Source of the DNA: JACDET01 sp038253825
GTDB taxonomy: Bacteria > Patescibacteriota > Microgenomatia > Levybacterales > UBA12049
DNA length: 7,330 nt
Direction of reading: 5' to 3'
Assembly: GCA_038253825.1 (NCBI GenBank)
Contig: JBBSGT010000056.1
Span: forward strand, 1-7,330
The translations under genes were made by a program, and so were the position numbers. Positions 1-4,714 of this stretch are shown here, piece by piece (the stretch's first letter is position 1; each line of letters begins with the position of its first letter). The notes beneath the pieces are model-generated. The model worked only from the letters and a program-made list of their open reading frames with translations, searched no databases and was not told where the DNA came from.

Positions 1-86
1 AGACTTCCTGCGTAAATCCTTTTTTGCCGTTCATTAAAATGCTGCATGGTTTGAAAATGAAGATAGGCAGTCCCTTCCATAGTCAT
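1..86 (-). CDS. 5' end of a possible transposase (partial, runs off the left edge)
   Basis: An open frame on the reverse strand begins at ATG 86-84 (a second ATG follows at 80-78) and stays open to the window edge, giving 28 codons. The visible end reads roughly MQHFNERQKRIYAGS. The pattern N/D-E-(K/R)-Q-(K/R)-R-hydrophobic-Y/W-A resembles, from memory, the N-terminal region of ISAzo13-like transposases, where it precedes a helix-turn-helix. That is a family resemblance, not proof, and no catalytic residue is in view. The frame continues upstream to the stop of the neighbouring gene at 122-120, so a TTG start at 110 is also possible. It lies 33 bp downstream of the 146-residue gene in the same direction and could be co-transcribed with it. 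It could equally be a non-mobile protein or a remnant. Confidence 0.4.
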   Translation of the reverse strand, partial: MTMEGTAYLHFQTMQHFNERQKRIYAGS

Positions 87-119
87 CTTACCATAGCATA
101 TTTTATGCAATTTGTGAAG

Positions 120-560
120 TTATTTCAGATTGTCTACTAAATCTGAAATACCATGATTGTAAATTGTAGCTGCAGTTTTGATCATACTTTTTGCAGTTTT
201 TTCAGCTTGTCCTGAGATTTGAGAAGGTGTTGAACCTTTTCTTTCTTTCGGTTTAAATATGTCTAACACGATTCCCATTCTCGTCCGCACAGCTCGTTGG
301 TCAATTGCTTGTCGACTAGTATCGTCTACCAGAGTTATCTTATATAAGTTTCTCATTACTGCTTGAGCACTGCTTATACTATTAGTTGTTGCTGTCGGAT
401 CGGCAAGTAATTCTTTCATTGTGCCTGATATTCCCCCTGGTAAAGCATATGTTGGCTCTATTTCCGTTTCCGGCATAGATGTATCTCCATAGCTACCCAA
501 ATTCCTCAAAGAAAAGTTTTGTGTCTCAGCCCTACTTAATAATTGTTCTGTTACTGGCAT
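120..560 (-). CDS. Hypothetical protein, 146 residues
   Basis: I do not recognise this protein. It begins MPVTEQLLSRAETQNF, has no cysteine, no obvious signal peptide and no membrane segment, so it is probably cytoplasmic. The N-terminal half is acidic and rich in Ser, Thr and Pro. The stretch around residues 92-125 is basic and polar (KPKERKGS and further Lys) and followed by a predicted helix near the C-terminus. The frame is open back to an ATG at 662, which would add 34 residues. I prefer ATG 560 because the added segment is encoded by an intrinsic terminator and its poly-T tract. No Shine-Dalgarno sequence precedes either start. A -10-like TATAAC lies 7 bases before ATG 560, so a leaderless transcript is possible. 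The alternative is readthrough from the promoter at 745-774 past the terminator at 611-638. It is followed by a possible transposase in the same direction. Confidence 0.55.
   Translation of the reverse strand: MPVTEQLLSRAETQNFSLRNLGSYGDTSMPETEIEPTYALPGGISGTMKELLADPTATTNSISSAQAVMRNLYKITLVDDTSRQAIDQRAVRTRMGIVLDIFKPKERKGSTPSQISGQAEKTAKSMIKTAATIYNHGISDLVDNLK
121..150. repeat. Perfect 11-bp inverted repeat over a gene 3' end
   Basis: TATTTCAGATT (121-131) and AATCTGAAATA (140-150) are exact reverse complements separated by 8 bases. The repeat covers the last codons and stop of the leftward 146-residue gene. No T-run follows on either strand, so it is not a canonical intrinsic terminator. It could be an RNA-stabilising 3' hairpin, a weak terminator, or a sequence related to the adjacent possible transposase. 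Confidence 0.6.
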
Positions 561-567
561 AATTTTA

Positions 568-573
568 GTTATA
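568..573 (-). promoter_or_regulatory. Possible -10 box for a leaderless start at 560
   Basis: On the reverse strand TATAAC occupies 573-568, followed by 7 bases and then ATG 560. This is the same spacing as the -10 boxes of gltX and of the gene at 4676. There is no convincing -35 at 16-18 bases upstream, so the call is weak. If real, the 146-residue gene is expressed independently of the upstream leader and terminator. Confidence 0.25.
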
Positions 574-610
574 TAATTTTCCTTTATTCGTTTTATTTTT
601 GTTAGCAAGC

Positions 611-638
611 AAAAAAAAATCTCCTTTGTGAGGAGATT
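611..638 (-). terminator. Intrinsic terminator in the leftward leader
   Basis: Reading leftward, AATCTCC (638-632), loop TCACAAA, and GGAGATT (624-618) form a perfect 7-bp stem running into nine consecutive T (619-611). This is a textbook Rho-independent terminator. It lies 50 bases before the preferred start of the 146-residue gene and downstream of a strong promoter. It therefore acts either as an attenuator of that gene or as the 3' end of a short RNA of about 128 nt. Confidence 0.75.
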
Positions 639-680
639 GGTAAAGTTAGATATTTTTCTCATGCATCACCAATCCCTCAC
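628..680 (-). promoter_or_regulatory. Candidate antiterminator competing with the terminator
   Basis: Reading leftward, GTGAGGGATTGG (680-669) pairs with CCAATCTCCTCAC (640-628) over 12 bp with one bulged T and a 28-base loop. The 3' arm contains the whole 5' arm of the terminator (638-632), so the two structures exclude each other. The 5' arm is exactly the last four sense codons of the leader ORF at 704-666, so a translating or terminating ribosome would mask it. A third element, TCTCTC (701-696), could pair with GAGGGA (678-673), with one G-U pair, and sequester the 5' arm. The pairings are seen directly; the regulatory role is inferred. Confidence 0.5.
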
Positions 681-704
681 AGCCCAACGGCCAAGGAGAG
701 ACAT
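666..704 (-). CDS. Short leader ORF MSLLGRWAVRDW (12 residues)
   Basis: ATG at 704-702 to TGA at 668-666 encodes MSLLGRWAVRDW. It starts about 34 nt after the predicted transcription start and ends just before the terminator. It has two Trp codons (7 and 12), the second directly before UGA. Its last four codons are the antiterminator 5' arm. These are features of a regulatory leader peptide, but two Trp in twelve codons is only suggestive and no known leader peptide is recognised. No Shine-Dalgarno sequence precedes it, in line with the other genes here. It is in frame with the ATG at 662, separated by the UGA. It could be a chance ORF within a small RNA. Confidence 0.4.
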   Translation of the reverse strand: MSLLGRWAVRDW

Positions 705-744
705 GACAATAAATGGTGTACAATAGATCTTACTCATTCCTTAA

Positions 745-774
745 ATTGTAGCCTTGCATACCTCTTCTTGTCAA
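745..774 (-). promoter_or_regulatory. Leftward promoter of the attenuator leader
   Basis: On the reverse strand a perfect -35 TTGACA (774-769) is followed by 18 bases and TACAAT (750-745, 5 of 6 to consensus). This predicts a start near 738. It is one of the best sigma-70-type promoters in the window. Its -35 overlaps the -35 of the opposite aspS promoter by five bases, so the two polymerases cannot bind together. The transcript would contain the leader ORF, the antiterminator and the terminator. Confidence 0.65.
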
Positions 775-796
775 GTGAGAAAAAAGCGTGTATCAT
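768..796 (+). promoter_or_regulatory. aspS promoter
   Basis: TTGTCA (768-773), 17 bases, then TATCAT (791-796) each match the sigma-70 consensus at 5 of 6 positions. The predicted transcription start is near 803, only about 7 bases before ATG 810, so the aspS mRNA would be almost leaderless. This also argues against the upstream in-frame TTG at 768, which would lie inside the -35 box. Confidence 0.6.
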
Positions 797-809
797 ATGC
801 AAGAGTAAT

Positions 810-2222
810 ATGGGCAAAGAATCAAAAAGAACACTCGTCAAAGAGACTCCGCAAAAAGCTGGAGAAGAAGTTTTTCTTCAAGGTTGGGTAGAAACAAAAC
901 GTGATCACGGAAAACTTACCTTCATTGATCTTCGAGACAGAACAGGTATTCTCCAATGTGTCGGTTTTGGCAAAATGGGAGATCTTACGACAGAGTCGGT
1001 TATTCAAATTCATGGGGTTGTCAAAAAAAGACCTGAAAAGATGGTTAATCCAAATATCCCGACAGGAACGGTAGAAGTTTCCGTAGAAGATTATACTATT
1101 CTTAATAAAGCAGAAGAACTACCCATTCAATTAGATACAGATGGACATGAAATTAGTGAAGAAGTTCGCCTGAGATATCGTTATGTCGATCTCCGTCGGT
1201 CGCGCATGCAAAAAATCATGCGAATGCGTTCTGAATTTGTCCGGGCGATACGAGATGGGTTATACAAAGAAGATTTTGTAGAAGTTGAGACACCAATTCT
1301 CTCAAAAGCAACTATGGAAGGGGCTCGCGATTTCATCGTTCCATCACGATTCCAACCTGGGAAATTTTATGCACTTCCCCAAAGCCCACAGCAATATAAA
1401 CAGCTTCTTATGACGGGAGGAATAGAACGATACTTTCAAATTGCTCGATGTTTTCGGGATGAAGATCTCCGAGCAGATCGTGGGTTTGAATTTACGCAAC
1501 TTGACCTTGAGATGAGTTTTGTGCAAGAGAAAGATGTTATGGATTTGACGCAGCGTGTAATAAAACAAGCTGTAAAAGCAGTTGGAGGAAAAGTGAAAGA
1601 TGAAGTTTTCCCGATATTTGATTATAAAGAAGCAATAGAAAAGTTTGGGGCTGATAAATTCGATCTCCGAACTGAAAAAGAAAAAGAAGAAAATGTGATG
1701 GCATTCGCATGGGTTGTCCGTTTTCCTTTCTTTAAGAAAGTTGATAAGAAAGATGTTGCAGAAATGCGAGATGGAAAAAGCGGTTGGACATTTACTCATA
1801 ATCCTTTTAGCAAACCAATTGATGAACACGTGGAGTGGCTTCTGAAAGGTGAACATGTCGGTGAAATTCTCACAAGTCAGTATGACCTTGTCTGTAATGG
1901 CTATGAAGCTGGTGGTGGAAGTATCAGAAGTCATCGTTCAGATATGCTCAAAGCGACATATAAAATTATGGGCTACTCTGATAAAGAAATACAGACAAGT
2001 GTTGGACACATGCTTGAAGCACTTGATGCAGGAACTCCTCCGCATGGTGGTATTGCACCTGGAATTGATCGAATTGTAATGCTTCTCGCAGGCGAAACCT
2101 CACTCAAAGAAACAGTTGCATTCCCTATGACCTCAACCGGGCGAACAGCAGTGATGGATGCCCCATCAGCAATTACGAAAGAACAACTTGATGAAGTTGG
2201 CCTCAGCGTCTCTAAGAAATAA
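810..2222 (+). CDS. aspS: Aspartate-tRNA ligase (probably non-discriminating), lacking the GAD insertion
   Basis: A cytoplasmic class II synthetase of 470 residues that charges tRNA-Asp with Asp, and probably tRNA-Asn too. The order is an N-terminal OB-fold anticodon-binding domain (about 10-100; GWVETKRDHG, FIDLRDRTG), then the catalytic core with motif 2 FRDED (215-219) and FTQLDLE (228-234), NGYEAGGGSIRSH (363-375), and motif 3 GIAPGIDR (414-421). It is far shorter than typical bacterial AspRS (about 580-600). After GADKFDLR (280-287) only a short KE-rich linker precedes AWVVRFPFF (300-308), the place where bacterial enzymes carry the GAD domain of over 100 residues. The sequence is otherwise bacterial-type. 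His33 in RDHG matches the His reported in non-discriminating bacterial AspRS, where discriminating enzymes have Leu. The start at 810 is chosen because homologues begin near KRTL-KE and the promoter overlaps the upstream TTG frame. It is followed 74 bp later by the carboxypeptidase gene. Confidence 0.95.
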   Translation: MGKESKRTLVKETPQKAGEEVFLQGWVETKRDHGKLTFIDLRDRTGILQCVGFGKMGDLTTESVIQIHGVVKKRPEKMVNPNIPTGTVEVSVEDYTILNKAEELPIQLDTDGHEISEEVRLRYRYVDLRRSRMQKIMRMRSEFVRAIRDGLYKEDFVEVETPILSKATMEGARDFIVPSRFQPGKFYALPQSPQQYKQLLMTGGIERYFQIARCFRDEDLRADRGFEFTQLDLEMSFVQEKDVMDLTQRVIKQAVKAVGGKVKDEVFPIFDYKEAIEKFGADKFDLRTEKEKEENVMAFAWVVRFPFFKKVDKKDVAEMRDGKSGWTFTHNPFSKPIDEHVEWLLKGEHVGEILTSQYDLVCNGYEAGGGSIRSHRSDMLKATYKIMGYSDKEIQTSVGHMLEALDAGTPPHGGIAPGIDRIVMLLAGETSLKETVAFPMTSTGRTAVMDAPSAITKEQLDEVGLSVSKK

Positions 2223-2229
2223 TCTCTAC

Positions 2230-2258
2230 TTTTCATTTTTCTGTGAAACCCTTACAAT
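2230..2258 (+). promoter_or_regulatory. Possible promoter for the carboxypeptidase gene
   Basis: TTTTCA (2230-2235, 4 of 6), 17 bases, then TACAAT (2253-2258, 5 of 6) predict a start near 2265 and a leader of about 32 nt before ATG 2297. No strong Shine-Dalgarno sequence is visible in the leader. No hairpin terminator is seen between aspS and this site, so readthrough from aspS is also possible. Confidence 0.4.
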
Positions 2259-2296
2259 TAAATTACTCAAGTTTATTTAAGTAAGAACGTAAAGCA

Positions 2297-3481
2297 ATGA
2301 CAAATTCACAGTCAGAGATCTGGAAAAAGAAACGGCTCAAGAAGTTGAAAAAGAAACATGCTGCCGCGGCAAAAGTTTCAGAAAAGGAAATTCCCGTCAA
2401 AAAAGTTGCGAATGAATCTGCAAAAACAAAATCTCACGTTTCGCCAAAGAAAAAACTTGCACTTCATCAAGCAATAGGGAAAATTAAAAAATCGATAACA
2501 AAGAAGCATGAAAAAAAGACGACTCCGAAACGCGAACACAAAGCTTTAAAGCATTTGAAGCGCCATGATTCAGATCTGCAACTTATTTTGTTTCCGTTGA
2601 TTCTTCTGGTGATACTTTTTACATTGATGGTTTTTAATAATCATCTGGCTTCAAGCGTATCATCACAATCATTTCTCCCACCACAGATAAATACACCTTT
2701 ACATCCTTATCCATATATAAAAGCAGTACAAAATCCTGAGATATCAGCAAAAGCAGCGATTATTCTTGATCGAGATTCACAAGTTATCTTATATTCAAAA
2801 AATCCTCAAATACGTTTTTCTATGGCATCCACGACGAAGATTATGACAGCACTTACTGCGCTTGATTACTATGGTGTGCAGGATATTTTGACAGTCAAAC
2901 GCTCATACGTTCCTGGATCTGGATTGCAATTCTTTCAAGGTGAACAATTCCGTTTTCTCGATCTTCTGTATGCGATGATGTTGCCTTCTGCCAATGACGC
3001 AGCGCAGGCAATTGCTGATAATTATCCTGGAGGTTCTGACGCCTTTGTTAAGAAAATGAACGAGAAAGCGCAAGGCTTTCATCTTACAAATACACATTAT
3101 ACTGATCCTGATGGTTTGGAAGATGACGGGGATTATACGACAGTAATTGATATGGCACGATTGGCATCGTTTGCTTCTACCAACAAAATTCTTTCTCAAA
3201 TAACTTCTACAAAATATCACGTTATTTCGACAAGAAATTCCTCACAACAGTACCCATTAACAAATCTGAATGAGTTACTTGGCATTGATGGAGTTAATGG
3301 CATAAAAACAGGTACCACAGAGGGCGCAGGAGAGGTCCTGGTTACTTCTACTGTCAAAAATGGCCATACATACATCATTGTCGTGATGGATAGTATTGGC
3401 CGGTTCTCTGATACGAGTACGTTGCTGCACTTTATTGATACCAATGTTCACTATGTTGTTCCATCCGGATCAATGAGGTAA
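2297..3481 (+). CDS. Membrane-anchored D-alanyl-D-alanine carboxypeptidase-like protein (peptidase S11)
   Basis: A serine penicillin-binding-protein-fold enzyme that trims the terminal D-Ala of peptidoglycan stem peptides outside the membrane. All three active-site motifs are present: STTK (Ser178-Lys181), SAN (231-233) and KTGT (337-340). The catalytic domain spans about 150-380. It stops about 55 residues after KTGT, so the beta-rich C-terminal domain of PBP5-type enzymes is absent. There is no cleavable signal. Residues 94-113 form a single transmembrane signal-anchor, leaving a cytoplasmic tail of about 92 residues with 28 Lys and 3 Arg by my count, an unusually basic extension. The gene is convergent with the envelope protein at 3498-4676, with 16 bp between the stops. 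It could be an endopeptidase of the same fold rather than a strict carboxypeptidase. Family assignment is firm; exact specificity is not. Confidence 0.9.
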   Translation: MTNSQSEIWKKKRLKKLKKKHAAAAKVSEKEIPVKKVANESAKTKSHVSPKKKLALHQAIGKIKKSITKKHEKKTTPKREHKALKHLKRHDSDLQLILFPLILLVILFTLMVFNNHLASSVSSQSFLPPQINTPLHPYPYIKAVQNPEISAKAAIILDRDSQVILYSKNPQIRFSMASTTKIMTALTALDYYGVQDILTVKRSYVPGSGLQFFQGEQFRFLDLLYAMMLPSANDAAQAIADNYPGGSDAFVKKMNEKAQGFHLTNTHYTDPDGLEDDGDYTTVIDMARLASFASTNKILSQITSTKYHVISTRNSSQQYPLTNLNELLGIDGVNGIKTGTTEGAGEVLVTSTVKNGHTYIIVVMDSIGRFSDTSTLLHFIDTNVHYVVPSGSMR

Positions 3482-3497
3482 TAAAAAGGGGATTTAT

Positions 3498-4676
3498 TTA
3501 CTGGAGCATACTATCATCAACGGCCGAAACATATCCAAAAAACCCATTTTGTCCTTCAAATACAACCACCGGCATCAAATATTGTTGCGTTTTATCACTG
3601 TTAAAGTAAGCGAGATAGACTTTATTAATAAGAATCTGATTGTCAGTCCCATTATATGAGGCAACATATCCTTTACCACTTTTTAATTCCTCAAATGCTT
3701 GTGCAGCACTTTTTATCGGATAGGTTGCGAGCTTATCAGGAGTACTATTACTACTTAAATCAACTGCTTCGTGATAATAATTTGCTTTCATAACCTGTGC
3801 TTGATTTGCACCTGACGCTACATCAAACTCCATCGTAGAAGCGGGTGTATTTGGATACATAATAGGTAGGCTCATATCGAAATTTTGAAAATGAGTTAAT
3901 TGTCCGTCAATCCCTGCTGTGAGGCTATATTGGATGGGTTGCTGGTATAAGTCTACTCTGATAACTCTGGTATCTTGTAAGTTAGTTGTTTTCACCAATT
4001 TCCCAGTACTGCTGTCAATGGAATAGAGTTGGGGAGCAACCGTATAATCATTTGCAGGATCAGGCGCTGTTGTTAAATTAGAATCCAGATCAGTCGGTAA
4101 AGAATCTATGCTCGTGAGAAAATTCTGTACAGTACTAAAAGCTGATGTTTGGTCACTAATATTTTTACCCGCGAGTACATCAAGGGATGCCAAATAATTA
4201 GAAGTCATATTAAAGTTAAGACTAACTGTGTCATAAACAATTTTTCTCTGAATTCCACTCGGCTCATCCCATTCATAATATGATCCACCCCGGGGAATCT
4301 GGGGCAAAGCATTACCTGTTTGATCAACAAATCCAAGTGTTTGCACTTTGCCTTGGACAGTTTTCAGATTAAGAAGATTCGGCTGAGGCACAAGCATTGG
4401 ATAAACGATCAAGCGATCAGGAAAATTTGAAGGTAAGTTACCATCAACTGTGTTCAGTGAATAGGCAAAGTTTCCGTTAACTGTACTTTGCGGAAACTGA
4501 ATTTGAGGTAGTCTACCAAGGAGGACATTGGCAGGATCAATTTTCGGTGGAAGCAAAATGTTTTTTATCAGGACTCCGATATTGAAGACGATAACAAGCC
4601 CAATGATAACACCAATGCCTATGGCCGTCCCGACGCCGAATTTTTTAGAAAACTCTGTTGTATTATGAAGAGTCAT
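3498..4676 (-). CDS. Hypothetical membrane-anchored extracytoplasmic protein, 392 residues
   Basis: I do not recognise a named family. A short cytoplasmic N-terminus with KK at 11-12 is followed by one transmembrane segment (about 15-37), after which the remaining 350 or so residues should lie outside the membrane. This part is rich in Asn, Ser, Thr, Gln and Tyr and has no cysteine. Two stretches look like related modules: around 180-255, ending in VIRVDLYQQPIQY, and around 320-385, with SAAQAFEELKSGKG, INKVYLAYF and QYLMPVVVFEG. The pattern 'Ala-x-x-Leu-x-x-Gly ... hydrophobic-Tyr ... Leu-x-Pro-hydrophobic' recalls YycI/YycH and PepSY-like envelope regulators, an inference from pattern only. 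The ATG at 4676 has no Shine-Dalgarno sequence; TATACT sits exactly 6 bases before it, so the mRNA is probably leaderless. It diverges from gltX and converges on the carboxypeptidase gene. Confidence 0.75.
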   Translation of the reverse strand: MTLHNTTEFSKKFGVGTAIGIGVIIGLVIVFNIGVLIKNILLPPKIDPANVLLGRLPQIQFPQSTVNGNFAYSLNTVDGNLPSNFPDRLIVYPMLVPQPNLLNLKTVQGKVQTLGFVDQTGNALPQIPRGGSYYEWDEPSGIQRKIVYDTVSLNFNMTSNYLASLDVLAGKNISDQTSAFSTVQNFLTSIDSLPTDLDSNLTTAPDPANDYTVAPQLYSIDSSTGKLVKTTNLQDTRVIRVDLYQQPIQYSLTAGIDGQLTHFQNFDMSLPIMYPNTPASTMEFDVASGANQAQVMKANYYHEAVDLSSNSTPDKLATYPIKSAAQAFEELKSGKGYVASYNGTDNQILINKVYLAYFNSDKTQQYLMPVVVFEGQNGFFGYVSAVDDSMLQ

Positions 4677-4679
4677 ATC

Positions 4680-4708
4680 TTGAGTATACGCGAGTTTTTA
4701 CTTATAAT
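4680..4708 (+). promoter_or_regulatory. Leaderless promoter of the gltX operon
   Basis: TTGAGT (4680-4685, 4 of 6), 17 bases, then a perfect TATAAT (4703-4708). Counting 7 bases on places the transcription start at 4715, the A of the gltX ATG. The site is interleaved with the opposite promoter: each -35 region overlaps the other's -10. Confidence 0.65.
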
Positions 4709-4712
4709 GCAA
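4683..4712 (-). promoter_or_regulatory. Leaderless promoter of the 392-residue envelope gene
   Basis: On the reverse strand TTGCAT (4712-4707) is followed by 18 bases and TATACT (4688-4683, 5 of 6). Six bases later is ATG 4676, so transcription is predicted to begin on the A of the start codon. The -35 (only TTG matches well) overlaps the -10 of the gltX promoter. Confidence 0.5.
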
Positions 4713-4714
4713 GA

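Noticed and set aside
561..662. Longer start (ATG 662) for the 146-residue protein
   Set aside because: The extra 34 codons are made of the terminator hairpin, its T-run and AT-rich filler, giving an unlikely sequence. I keep it only as an alternative.
666..668. UGA as a recoded sense codon fusing the leader ORF to the downstream frame
   Set aside because: gltX ends in UGA in a normal ATGA overlap and Trp uses UGG throughout, so UGA is a stop here.
693..726. Forward mini-ORF (ATG 703, 7 codons) with the best SD-like sequence of the window (AAGGAG, 693-698)
   Set aside because: It is very short, upstream of the aspS promoter, and the purine-rich motif is explained by the complementary leftward leader sequence.
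768..809. TTG start adding 14 residues (with two Cys) to AspRS
   Set aside because: The TTG lies inside the predicted -35 box, the predicted transcript begins near 803, and family members begin near the KRTLVKE segment.
1344..1934. 196-codon open frame on the reverse strand
   Set aside because: It lies wholly inside aspS and its product is a low-complexity, Phe/Ser/Ile-rich shadow; aspS is certain.
2903..3444. Reverse-strand frames inside the carboxypeptidase gene
   Set aside because: They are antisense to a well-supported S11 coding sequence and have no recognisable features.
4658..4714. Upstream in-frame ATG for GluRS
   Set aside because: It would overlap the start of the divergent gene and include the promoter; conserved sequence begins right after ATG 4715.
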